Source: Flavobacterium sp. Leaf82
GTDB lineage: Bacteria; Bacteroidota; Bacteroidia; Flavobacteriales; Flavobacteriaceae
Assembly (NCBI RefSeq): GCF_001422725.1
Contig: NZ_LMMA01000036.1
Span: forward strand, 1 to 64,000
Length of the DNA stretch: 64,000 nt
Reading direction: 5' to 3'
Under the pieces are notes generated by a model, which worked only from the letters and a program-made list of their open reading frames with translations, did no database searches and had not been told where the DNA came from. Every line of letters starts with the position of its first letter. Position 1 is the stretch's first letter. The translations under genes and the position numbers were made by a program. Below are positions 35,286 through 42,601 of the stretch, in pieces.

Positions 35286-35400
35286 TTTTTTCTTTTGAGG
35301 TTCAAAGGTTCAGAGTGACAAAGGTACAAAGGATTTTCTTTTTTAAGGTTTAAAGGTGCAGAGGTTCAAAGGATTTCTTTAAAGCTACTAAGGTTCTGAA
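35286..35400. repeat. GAGGTTCAAAGG short repeats
   Basis: Several copies of GAGGTTCAAAGG/AGGTGCAGAGG occur upstream of the Crp/Fnr gene (35297-35316, 35347-35372), matching those at 34226-34262 on the other side of the gene. The rest of the gap to 35740 holds the structured repeat at 35521 and a terminator. Confidence 0.6.
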
Positions 35401-35520
35401 GTCTTCCCTTTTTAATTTCAACAGGAATCGTAGAGACGCACAGCAGTGCGTCTTCTGGTAAGGTCTAAATAATCTCGAAAAACTTCTAAGGCGTCTGCCA
35501 TTTCTTATGAAAGCGGGTTT

Positions 35521-35603
35521 CTAGCCCTGATTGCAGTGGAAATCCTTTTTATTTTTTTCTTTAAAAAATAAAAAGATTGAAGCGGAAAGCAGGAAATAGC
35601 TCC
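35521..35603. repeat. ~83-bp structured repeat element, copy A
   Basis: The element starts CTAGCCCTGATTGCAGTGGA, has a long A/T hairpin core (TTTTATTTTTTTCTTTAAAAA), and ends AGCAGGAAATAGCTCC. It aligns over its full length with the reverse complement of 56212-56290, and its left part with 38254-38290. Such length and internal pairing suggest a mobile or structured RNA-type repeat. Confidence 0.85.
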
Positions 35604-35682
35604 TAAAAATTTAAATTCTTGTTTTTATACTGATAGTTCTGGACTAAGTTTCTTTTATAAAACTGTTGCATTTTATATATAA

Positions 35683-35708
35683 AAAAGACGCACTGTTTGT
35701 GCGTCTTT
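35683..35708 (-). terminator. Terminator after the SDR gene
   Basis: AAAGACGCAC (35684-35693) pairs perfectly with GTGCGTCTTT (35699-35708). On the minus strand a T-run follows. It lies 32 bp after the stop codon at 35741. The GACGCAC motif recurs at 35433-35453 as another small dyad. Confidence 0.9.
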
Positions 35709-35740
35709 AGGATAGAATCTTCAACTTTAAAAGCGTTTTT

Positions 35741-36484
35741 TTATGCCAGAACCATTCCGCCATCCATAATAAAATCAGCTCCGGTAATGAATTTTGAGTT
35801 GTCACTACTTAGGTAAGCGACCATTTTAGCGACATCTTCTGAAGTTCCCATTTGTTTTAACGGAATTTTATCGACCACAACATCCATAATGGTTTTAATG
35901 GTGTCTTTATCTAATCCAACTTTGTTCATAACCTCCGTTTCTGTTGGACCAGGACTAACGGAATTTACTCTGATTTTTCTTGGTGCCAATTCCAGAGCCG
36001 CCGATTTCATAACTGAATTAAGGGCTGTTTTGCTGGAAGAATAAATGGATGATCCCGGACCTGGCATACTGGCGGTGTTAGAGGAAAGAAATACGACAGA
36101 TGCGTTATCTTTTAGAATTGGAATGAATCGGCTTAAAGTGAAATAAGCGCCTTTGAAGTTTACATTTATAATACTGTCGAATAATGTTTCTGTGGCTTGT
36201 TCGATGTTCCCTAATCCGGCAATTCCGGCGTTGATAAAAAGGATATCGACTGAACCAAAATCTTGTTTTACTTTTGATGCCAGATTTTCGATAGCCGTAA
36301 TACTCGACTGATCGGCAACAATTGCATGAACGCCCAATTCTACAGCCGCTTTATCGATTGCTTCTTTACGTCTTCCGGTGATAATAACTGTTGCGCCTTG
36401 TGCTTTTAATTGTTTGGCTGTTGCGTATCCTATACCGCTATTTCCGCCTGTGATAACCGCAACTTTATTTTTTAAATTGTCCAT
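35741..36484 (-). CDS. SDR family oxidoreductase
   Basis: This is a 247-residue classical short-chain dehydrogenase/reductase with TGGNSGIGYATA at the cofactor site, NAG, SSNTASMPG and the catalytic YSSSK. It reduces or oxidises an unknown carbonyl or alcohol with NAD(P)H. It is divergent from an HxlR regulator; long matching inverted repeats in the shared promoter suggest HxlR control. It has its own terminator. Confidence 0.93.
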   Translation of the reverse strand: MDNLKNKVAVITGGNSGIGYATAKQLKAQGATVIITGRRKEAIDKAAVELGVHAIVADQSSITAIENLASKVKQDFGSVDILFINAGIAGLGNIEQATETLFDSIINVNFKGAYFTLSRFIPILKDNASVVFLSSNTASMPGPGSSIYSSSKTALNSVMKSAALELAPRKIRVNSVSPGPTETEVMNKVGLDKDTIKTIMDVVVDKIPLKQMGTSEDVAKMVAYLSSDNSKFITGADFIMDGGMVLA

Positions 36485-36569
36485 TTTTTATATTTTAAAA
36501 TTAATGGGACAAAGTTAAATGCGAAAATATATTGCTTTTTTAATGGTATCACGGAGTATACCTAAATGA

Positions 36570-36709
36570 TTTTTTCACCATATAAGTTATATAAGTTCAT
36601 TTAAACAGGAACGCTTTTAAAGCAACTTCTTATAATAATTATATGGTTTAAAAAACAGTCAAATTCATGCTATCTTATACTATCTTATATCATTTATATG
36701 GTGAAAAAA
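36570..36709. promoter_or_regulatory. Widely spaced perfect inverted repeat in the SDR/HxlR divergent promoter
   Basis: TTTTTTCACCATATAA (36570-36585) and TTATATGGTGAAAAAA (36694-36709) are perfect 16-bp complements 108 bp apart. A further TTATATGGTTT copy lies near 36639. A smaller dyad, GGTAT...ATACC, lies at 36545-36562. The arms abut the two divergent genes and are likely HxlR operators. Confidence 0.7.
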
Positions 36710-36735
36710 TTTTATCTTGGTCTAAATTTTTTGTT

Positions 36736-37077
36736 ATGGAAAGAAATCAAAAAGAAGAAGTTCAGGCGCTTCAGGACACTTTATATGTTTTGGGAGGAAA
36801 ATGGAAGTTGCCTATTATAAATTCTATCTGTAACGGAAATCATCGCTTTAAGGAAATTCAGCAAAGTATTCCAGGAATTACTTCAAGAATGCTTTCGAAG
36901 GAATTGAAAGATATGGAACTTAATAATTTGGTAAAAAGAACGGAAGATCGCGATGCAGAAATACCTATACTTTATGAATCTACTCCTTATTGTCAATCCT
37001 TTGGACCAATTATTTCTGAAATGATCAATTGGGGAATCGCACACAGAAAACATATTAAAAACAGGATTGAGAAATAA
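36736..37077 (+). CDS. HxlR family transcriptional regulator
   Basis: This is a winged-helix regulator of 113 residues from the ATG at 36736. An in-frame ATG at 36667 would include one arm of the operator-like inverted repeat and adds a non-conserved stretch. The core GGKWKLPIINSICNGNHRFKEIQQSIPGIT is characteristic of HxlR. These proteins respond to electrophiles such as aldehydes and quinones and usually control a divergent oxidoreductase, here the SDR gene. Confidence 0.92.
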   Translation: MERNQKEEVQALQDTLYVLGGKWKLPIINSICNGNHRFKEIQQSIPGITSRMLSKELKDMELNNLVKRTEDRDAEIPILYESTPYCQSFGPIISEMINWGIAHRKHIKNRIEK

Positions 37078-37126
37078 AATTCTAATTTTTTATCCCGAAG
37101 TTTCAGGACCAAATTCCAATCGAGAA

Positions 37127-37154
37127 GCCCTTCGACTTCGCTCAGGGTGACAAA
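37127..37154. repeat. Half-copy of dispersed palindrome
   Basis: CCCTTCGACTTCGCTCAGGG followed by TGACAAAA is the right half of the CTGAGCGAAGTCGAAG family. It lies between the convergent HxlR and MarR genes. Confidence 0.8.
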
Positions 37155-37170
37155 AGTAAAAAATCAGAAG

Positions 37171-37659
37171 TTACTCGTTTTGCTCCTCACTTTTCAACTG
37201 TAAAGCTCTTTGTAAAAAGCTTTGATGTATTAATTTGTTTTCGGCTTCGTTAATGGCTTGAAGCAGATTGTTTTGATTGTCGGCTATATCTTTAAGAACG
37301 CTGGACATTACATCCCAAACGGGTTTCATTTTCAGGATTAATTCCTGACCTTTTGGTGTAAGCGAAATCAATCTTTTGCGTTCGTCTACTTTGTCTTTTT
37401 TAGAACGAATTAATTTTTGTTTTTCGAGTTCTTTGAGTAAACTAATAGTTGACGGATGGGTATAACCTATTTCGTTTGCAATTTCTACAACACTCAAAAC
37501 CTCTTTATGATGCAGGGTATAAACTACAGGAAACCATTTGGGCTCAAAGTCGATTCCGTATGATTTATAAAATAATGCGCCATCTTTTCGCAATTGTTCG
37601 CTAAGGCGCTGCAATCGTGTTGAAATGGCTAAAATCCCTGATTCATCAATTATATTCAT
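37171..37659 (-). CDS. MarR family transcriptional regulator
   Basis: This is a 162-residue MarR-type winged-helix protein from the ATG at 37659, which lies 2 bp after the GNAT stop codon; an upstream start would overlap the GNAT gene. The HTH is VVEIANEIGYTHPSTISLLKELEKQKLI followed by the wing KDKVDERKRLISLTPKG. It is co-transcribed with a GNAT acetyltransferase, and a perfect palindrome lies in the promoter of the pair. Confidence 0.92.
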   Translation of the reverse strand: MNIIDESGILAISTRLQRLSEQLRKDGALFYKSYGIDFEPKWFPVVYTLHHKEVLSVVEIANEIGYTHPSTISLLKELEKQKLIRSKKDKVDERKRLISLTPKGQELILKMKPVWDVMSSVLKDIADNQNNLLQAINEAENKLIHQSFLQRALQLKSEEQNE

Positions 37660-37661
37660 CG

Positions 37662-38153
37662 TTACTTTTTTAGTTTTAAATGACAAAAAACATTGTCGGC
37701 ACTCATAATGGGAAATGTATTTGGAAGCGATTCTTTCTCGATTCTGATGAAATGATTTCTTTCATAAAAACGCAAAGCAGCTTCTAATACTGTTATGGTT
37801 CCCAAATATAAATCATCGATTTGATTTTCGTTGCAATATTCCAGTAAAGTGTCTAATAATTTCTGTGCAATCGAAAATTCTTTTCCGCGAAATTCTTTCT
37901 TTACGAACATTTTTCTGATGGCTGCTTCAGTATCGCTAAATTTTATCAAAGCAATTGTGCCAACTAATTCATCATTTATAAATGCGCCCCAAAAGTGACC
38001 TCCTCCAGTATAATAGAAGTTTTTTATATCTAATAAATCCGGTTGGTCTTCGATCGTGATCGCAACATTAAACTCATTTTGCTGGATGTTTAAAATAAGA
38101 TCTACGATTTCGTTAGAGTATTTATTTTCGATTGGAATAATTTGTGGTTTCAT
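37662..38153 (-). CDS. GNAT family N-acetyltransferase
   Basis: This 163-residue acetyltransferase has the acetyl-CoA motif region MFVKKEFRGKEFSIAQKLLD (Q/RxxGxG/A-like) and the C-terminal ALRFYERNHFIRI. It transfers acetyl to an unknown amine. It is the first gene of a two-gene operon with the MarR regulator. The role could be inactivation of a compound sensed by the MarR partner; this is inferred from the arrangement. Confidence 0.88.
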   Translation of the reverse strand: MKPQIIPIENKYSNEIVDLILNIQQNEFNVAITIEDQPDLLDIKNFYYTGGGHFWGAFINDELVGTIALIKFSDTEAAIRKMFVKKEFRGKEFSIAQKLLDTLLEYCNENQIDDLYLGTITVLEAALRFYERNHFIRIEKESLPNTFPIMSADNVFCHLKLKK

Positions 38154-38175
38154 GTTTTTATAGTTTTACATACAA

Positions 38176-38187
38176 AACTACGTAGTT
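38176..38187. promoter_or_regulatory. MarR-type palindromic operator
   Basis: AACTACGTAGTT is a perfect 12-bp palindrome 23 bp upstream of the GNAT-MarR operon start. It is the likely binding site for autoregulation. Confidence 0.7.
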
Positions 38188-38253
38188 AAATACATAAATA
38201 AAAATATTTCATTAAAAAATGTTTATTTTTTTAAGGAGGTAATCCCGCTCTCG

Positions 38254-38403
38254 AAGCCCCGATAGAAGTGGAAGTCATTTTTATAATAATATTTTTCATC
38301 CAATTTGTCATCCTGAGCGAAGTCGAAGGACATATAAGTACCTCGACAGAGATTATAACTACGTTGCAGAGTTACTTGTGAAGATTTCACCTTCGTCTTG
38401 ACA
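38254..38403. repeat. Partial structured element followed by a degenerate dispersed palindrome
   Basis: 38254-38290 (GAAGCCCCGATAGAAGTGGA start) matches the left part of the element at 35521. 38305-38403 is a worn copy of the TTGTCATCCTGAGCGAAGTC family. The 435-bp gap 38154-38588 otherwise holds only promoters. Confidence 0.75.
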
Positions 38404-38535
38404 GAAAGAACGGTGTAACTTTCAGTGAATTTACATTTTCTAAAGCATTTTAAATAAAAAAATTATGTCTCAGGACTTGTAACTCCCAACAAACGAAGTC
38501 AAATGTGAAAATTATCATAAAAAAAATCAATTTAT

Positions 38536-38567
38536 TTTGTTTTTATGACCAATCGGTCATATATTTG
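38536..38567 (+). promoter_or_regulatory. Promoter and operator of the second TetR gene
   Basis: A TTTG element (38536-38539) and TATATTTG (38560-38567) are 20 bp apart. The near-palindrome ATGACCAATCGGTCAT (38545-38560) fills the spacer. A matching site lies before the SDR gene at 39194-39209. The arrangement is the same as for the first TetR gene. Confidence 0.8.
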
Positions 38568-38588
38568 TACTCGTTAAATGAAACTATC

Positions 38589-39176
38589 ATGACAAAGGGA
38601 GAAGAAACCAGACAATTCATTATAGAAAAAGCAGCACCAATTTTTAATACAAAAGGGATTGCCGCAACTGCTATGAGTGATATTATGGAGGCTACAAAAT
38701 TGTCTAAAGGAAGTATGTATGTTCACTTTGAAAACAAAGATGTTCTTGCCTGCGCCGCGGTAGATCATAATATGAAAATATTGGGCGATAAACTTTTGTT
38801 TGCAATCAGTAAAAGCAAAACAGCAAAAGAAGAGCTTTTTACTTATATAGATTTCTTTAGTAATGCTGTAAATCCGCCACTTATCGGAGGATGTCCTTTA
38901 TTAAATTTTGGTACAGAGGCTGATGATACCAATCCTGTCGTAAAAGAGAAAATAAATAAAGGCTGTAATGCCAATCAGCAATTACTGGCTAATAGTGTGA
39001 ATAAAGGAATTGCCAACGGAGAATTTAATCCGGAATGGAATGCCGAAGAATTTGCCATCGTTATGTTTGCCATGATGGAAGGCGGTCATCTAATTTCCAG
39101 AATGTCAGGTAATAATGATAAGATGAAAGTGATAACAAAAACATTAAAAAAAATTATAGAGGAAAACACACTCTAA
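38589..39176 (+). CDS. TetR/AcrR family transcriptional repressor
   Basis: This repressor has 195 residues from the ATG at 38589. A longer frame from 38505 would run through the promoter and operator and is rejected. The HTH is TAMSDIMEATKLSKGSMYVHFENKDV. The ligand domain shares the GGCPLLNFGTEADDTNPVVKE stretch with the TetR protein at 19851, so the two are paralogues. Operators ATGACC...GGTCAT lie in its own promoter and in front of the downstream SDR gene. Confidence 0.93.
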   Translation: MTKGEETRQFIIEKAAPIFNTKGIAATAMSDIMEATKLSKGSMYVHFENKDVLACAAVDHNMKILGDKLLFAISKSKTAKEELFTYIDFFSNAVNPPLIGGCPLLNFGTEADDTNPVVKEKINKGCNANQQLLANSVNKGIANGEFNPEWNAEEFAIVMFAMMEGGHLISRMSGNNDKMKVITKTLKKIIEENTL

Positions 39177-39193
39177 TTTTTTTTATCATAAAA

Positions 39194-39209
39194 ATGACCG
39201 ATCAGTCAT
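39194..39209. promoter_or_regulatory. TetR operator before the SDR gene
   Basis: ATGACCGATCAGTCAT, a near-palindrome matching the site at 38545-38560, lies 55 bp upstream of the SDR start and just after the TetR stop codon. Confidence 0.8.
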
Positions 39210-39263
39210 ATTTAAAAATAAATAATCAACAATTTATAATCAACATTTAAAAATTAAAACACC

Positions 39264-40076
39264 ATGTCAAAAACAATTTTAATTTCAGGAGCATCAAAAG
39301 GATTTGGAAAAGCCTGGACAGAAGCATTTTTAGCAAAAGGATACAAGGTAGCTGCAACAGCCAGAAATATCGATACGCTAGCCGACTTAAAAACACAATA
39401 CGGAGACGCTATTTTGCCTTTAACTTTAGATGTAAACAAGCGTGAAGATTCGTTTGCACTTGTAGAAAAAGTAAAACAACATTTTGGTACAATTGATATC
39501 CTGATAAATAATGCAGGTTATGCATTAAATGGAGCTGTTGAAGAAGCCAGCGAAACAGAAGCAAGAGCACAATTTGAAACGAATTTTTTTGGTACTCTTT
39601 GGTTAACTCAAGCGGTTTTACCAATTATGAGAAATCAAAAAAGTGGTCATATTATTCAGGTTTCTTCTATTTTAGGAATCACAACTTTGCCAAATTTGGG
39701 TCTTTATAATGCTTCTAAATTTGCTGTGGAAGGTTTGACTGAAACACTTGCTCAGGAAGTAAAACAATTTGGAATCAATGTTACCTTGGTTGAACCAAAC
39801 GGTTATGTTACTGATATTTGGGGTAACGGATTTAATAGTGAAAGTATTGACGCTTATAACGGACTTAGAAAAGCAATTGAAGAAGGACATGATCCTGACA
39901 CCTTTGGAAAAACAAGCGCAACTGTACCTGCGATTGTTAAACTGGTTGAAGCAGAAAATCCTCCTTTACGCCTGTTTTTAGGTAAAGTAGCATTGCCATT
40001 TGCAAAACAAGTATATGAGCAAAAACTGGCAACCTGGGAAGAATGGGCAGATGTTTCTGTAGCGGCTCACGGTTAA
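39264..40076 (+). CDS. SDR family NAD(P)-dependent oxidoreductase
   Basis: This 270-residue short-chain dehydrogenase has SGASKGFGKAWT at the cofactor site, NNAGYALNGAVEE, the catalytic serine in QVSSILG and YNASK. It resembles the oxidoreductases often repressed by a TetR neighbour. A TetR operator lies between the two genes, so the substrate or a related compound probably induces it. The gene ends in a strong terminator. Confidence 0.93.
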   Translation: MSKTILISGASKGFGKAWTEAFLAKGYKVAATARNIDTLADLKTQYGDAILPLTLDVNKREDSFALVEKVKQHFGTIDILINNAGYALNGAVEEASETEARAQFETNFFGTLWLTQAVLPIMRNQKSGHIIQVSSILGITTLPNLGLYNASKFAVEGLTETLAQEVKQFGINVTLVEPNGYVTDIWGNGFNSESIDAYNGLRKAIEEGHDPDTFGKTSATVPAIVKLVEAENPPLRLFLGKVALPFAKQVYEQKLATWEEWADVSVAAHG

Positions 40077-40093
40077 TTATTTTAGATTTAAAT

Positions 40094-40139
40094 AAAAAAG
40101 AGGGTAAAAGTTTAAAGTCTTTTATCCTCTTTTTTTTTT
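40094..40139 (+). terminator. Rho-independent terminator after SDR gene
   Basis: AAAAAAGAGGGTAAAAG pairs with CTTTTATCCTCTTTTTT with one wobble pair around TTTAAAGT, followed by more T. Confidence 0.92.
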
Positions 40140-40252
40140 GTTTTCCCAACTCTTAAAATATTAAAATTTAAAAATTATATGAAAGTGAAATTATATAAAT
40201 CCTGAACAAAATTATATAACTTCATGTGCGGATTTTAAAATAATTTCATGGA

Positions 40253-40633
40253 ATGAAAAATACTGTAATTTTACTAGTAGATGATGACGAAGATGACTGC
40301 GAACTTTTTATCGCAGCAATAGCTTCTTTGAATAAAAATATCCTAACTACTATTTCCAATAATTCATTAGAAGCATTAAATAATTTAAAAGCAGCAACTG
40401 TATTGCCTGACTTTATATTTCTGGATATGCAAATGCCTTATCTAAGCGGAGCAGAATTCATCCAGCAATTGAGACAGATTCCTGAACTTAATAAAATTCA
40501 GGTGGTTGTTTATTCATCGCATTCACAGGATACACTAAAAAAACTGACCAACGAATTTGACTCTGTACAGATATTTACCAAGCCCAATAACTTTCAGGAG
40601 CTTGTAAGAACATTGGATAATATACTTGCTTGA
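40253..40633 (+). CDS. Single-domain response regulator (CheY-like)
   Basis: This is a 126-residue receiver domain without output domain. Acidic residues D10-D12 (LLVDDDEDD), phospho-acceptor D58 (IFLDMQMP), the switch serine in VVYSSHS and the lysine in IFTKPNN are all present. It probably passes phosphate to or from a kinase encoded elsewhere. No kinase gene is adjacent. It precedes, on the same strand, the unrecognised gene at 40733. Confidence 0.92.
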   Translation: MKNTVILLVDDDEDDCELFIAAIASLNKNILTTISNNSLEALNNLKAATVLPDFIFLDMQMPYLSGAEFIQQLRQIPELNKIQVVVYSSHSQDTLKKLTNEFDSVQIFTKPNNFQELVRTLDNILA

Positions 40634-40732
40634 TTAGAAATCATGTAACATTTAAGGAAAAAAGTATAAATTCTAAACTTGTCATAGCCAGTAACTTTGT
40701 GTAACGTTTATGTAACTAACACCTTAATTGCT

Positions 40733-41344
40733 ATGCTGCTACAATTTATCTCCAACTTATTTGAAAGCAACGAATCTGATCAAAATCAATATGATATTGT
40801 TGTTCAGATTAATGATAAAGTTTCACCTGCAGATAAACGAAACCTTTATCTGTTACCACTAAATGATTTTTTAACTACTAAAAATTATGGTGAGATTTCT
40901 GGTGGCGGAATTCTTAAGGAAGAGCCCGGAGAAATTATTTTTTGTGATATTCACATCAAATTTTATCAGGAAAAAATAGCAGAAAATATCCTTAAAGAGA
41001 TCATGACTTATCTTGAAGATTGTGGTGCTCCAAAAGGATCAAAAATAATTATTAAAAAAACACATCAGGAAATTCCGTTTGGTAAAAACGAAGGAATTGC
41101 CATTTATCTGGATGAAGCTATTCCCGAAGAAAAAAATCAGGAATTGTATAATTTAGATTTTATTCAGTCTGAAATTTCAAAACGCACCAATACCACACAA
41201 ACTGCCGAAAGATTCTGGAAAGGAAATTCGACTACCGGATTGTACTTTTACGGGCAATCATACGAAAAAATGAAAGACGAAGTTTCTCATTTTATCAGTT
41301 CATATCCTTTGTATAAAAGTGCGAGAATTGCTCAAATAGCTTAA
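40733..41344 (+). CDS. Unrecognised protein upstream of ligase-associated repair genes
   Basis: This 203-residue protein starts at the ATG at 40733; a -7-like element TAACTTTG at 40692-40699 rules out the upstream TTG at 40697. I do not recognise the family. It has no signal peptide or membrane helix, is acidic and has alternating strand/helix character, with SPADKRNLYLLPLNDFL early and ERFWKGNSTTGLYFYGQSYE late. It ends 8 bp before the exonuclease gene, so it is likely in the same transcript as the DNA repair cluster. A role there is possible but unsupported by any motif. Confidence 0.75.
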   Translation: MLLQFISNLFESNESDQNQYDIVVQINDKVSPADKRNLYLLPLNDFLTTKNYGEISGGGILKEEPGEIIFCDIHIKFYQEKIAENILKEIMTYLEDCGAPKGSKIIIKKTHQEIPFGKNEGIAIYLDEAIPEEKNQELYNLDFIQSEISKRTNTTQTAERFWKGNSTTGLYFYGQSYEKMKDEVSHFISSYPLYKSARIAQIA

Positions 41345-41352
41345 GTAAAGTT

Positions 41353-42399
41353 ATGAAAGTCCCATTATTAGCATTCAACGACAAAGGCATATATTGTCAG
41401 CAGGCAGATGTATATCTTGATCCGTGGCGTCCGGTTACGAACGCAATTATTACACATGGCCATGCAGATCACTCTCGCTGGGGACATCAAAATTATATTA
41501 CTCATCATACCAATGTACCTATTATAAGACACCGTCTTGGCGATATTAATGTTACGGGGAAAGACTGGAACGAAACTTTTACTGTAAACGGAGTAAAATT
41601 TTCGCTTCATCCTGCGGGACACATTATAGGTTCAGCCCAAATACGGGTAGAATACAAAGGCGAAGTCTGGGTTTTTACCGGAGATTATAAAACCGAAGAT
41701 GACGGAATTTCTACACCCTACGAAGTTGTAAAATGTAACTCTTTTATAACAGAATGTACTTTTGGATTACCCGCTTTTAAGTGGACGCCACAAGCCGAAG
41801 TCATGACCGATATTAATAATTGGTGGGCAGAAAATCGTGCCGAAGGAAAAACGTCTGTTTTGTTTGGATATTCTCTTGGAAAAGCACAACGTTTATTAAA
41901 ATATCTCGATACCAGTATTGGTCAAATATACACGCATGGAGCAATCGAAAATATGACGGAAGTCTTACGGCCAATGGTCGATTTTCCGCCTACAACCAGA
42001 GTAACTGCTGCTACCAAAAAAGAAGATTTACTGGGCAGTATAGTTCTCGCTCCGCCAAGTGCACACGGAAGTACGTGGATTAGAAAAATGACTCCTTTTG
42101 TTACAGGTTCTGCCAGTGGATGGATGACGTTTAGAGGAGCCAGACGCCGTAGAGCCGTAGATCGTGGTTTTGTATTAAGCGATCACTGCGACTGGACAGG
42201 TTTACTTGAAAGCATTAAAGCAACCGGAGCCGAAAAAATAATCTGTACACACGGATATTCAGATATATTCTCGAAATACCTTCAGGAACTGGGTTATGAT
42301 GCACGAACCGCTCACACACAATATGAAGGAGAATTAGGTGAAATGGATAGTAAGAAAGATGTTGAGGAAGATGTTGAGAAAATAGAAGATGTGGAATAG
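41353..42399 (+). CDS. Ligase-associated DNA exonuclease (metallo-beta-lactamase/beta-CASP type)
   Basis: This is a 348-residue nuclease of the SNM1/YSH1-like MBL family. The metal motif THGHADHSRWGH is near residue 34 and HPAGHIIGSAQ near 84, with the beta-CASP region SDHCDWTGLL near 276. In the ligase-associated repair set it trims DNA ends. The C-terminal tail (KKDVEEDVEKIEDVE) is acidic and encoded by GAxGA-rich repeat DNA, so it may be a recent extension. It begins the four-gene repair cluster. Confidence 0.92.
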   Translation: MKVPLLAFNDKGIYCQQADVYLDPWRPVTNAIITHGHADHSRWGHQNYITHHTNVPIIRHRLGDINVTGKDWNETFTVNGVKFSLHPAGHIIGSAQIRVEYKGEVWVFTGDYKTEDDGISTPYEVVKCNSFITECTFGLPAFKWTPQAEVMTDINNWWAENRAEGKTSVLFGYSLGKAQRLLKYLDTSIGQIYTHGAIENMTEVLRPMVDFPPTTRVTAATKKEDLLGSIVLAPPSAHGSTWIRKMTPFVTGSASGWMTFRGARRRRAVDRGFVLSDHCDWTGLLESIKATGAEKIICTHGYSDIFSKYLQELGYDARTAHTQYEGELGEMDSKKDVEEDVEKIEDVE

Positions 42400-42425
42400 A
42401 ATAAAGAGTATAGAATAAAGATGAA

Positions 42426-42563
42426 AGAAGCAAGAGACAAGATTTAAGCAATAAGAGAAAATATCTTAATACGTTTAATCTTTTTTCAGCATTCTTTTTA
42501 ATCTTTTCATCTTGTCTCTTGTCTCTTGTCTCTTTAATCTTGCTTCTTGTCTCTTGCTTCTTC
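42426..42563. repeat. CAAGAGACAAGA inverted and tandem repeats
   Basis: GAAGCAAGAGACAAGATT (near 42426) is complementary to AATCTTGCTTCTTGTCTCTTGCTTC within 42537-42561. Between them TCTTGTC/TCTTGTCTC repeats in tandem (42509-42563). It lies between exonuclease and ligase genes. Confidence 0.8.
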
Positions 42564-42601
42564 TACTCACCTTCTCCACTCTCTTAAAAAAATAAAAAAA
42601 C

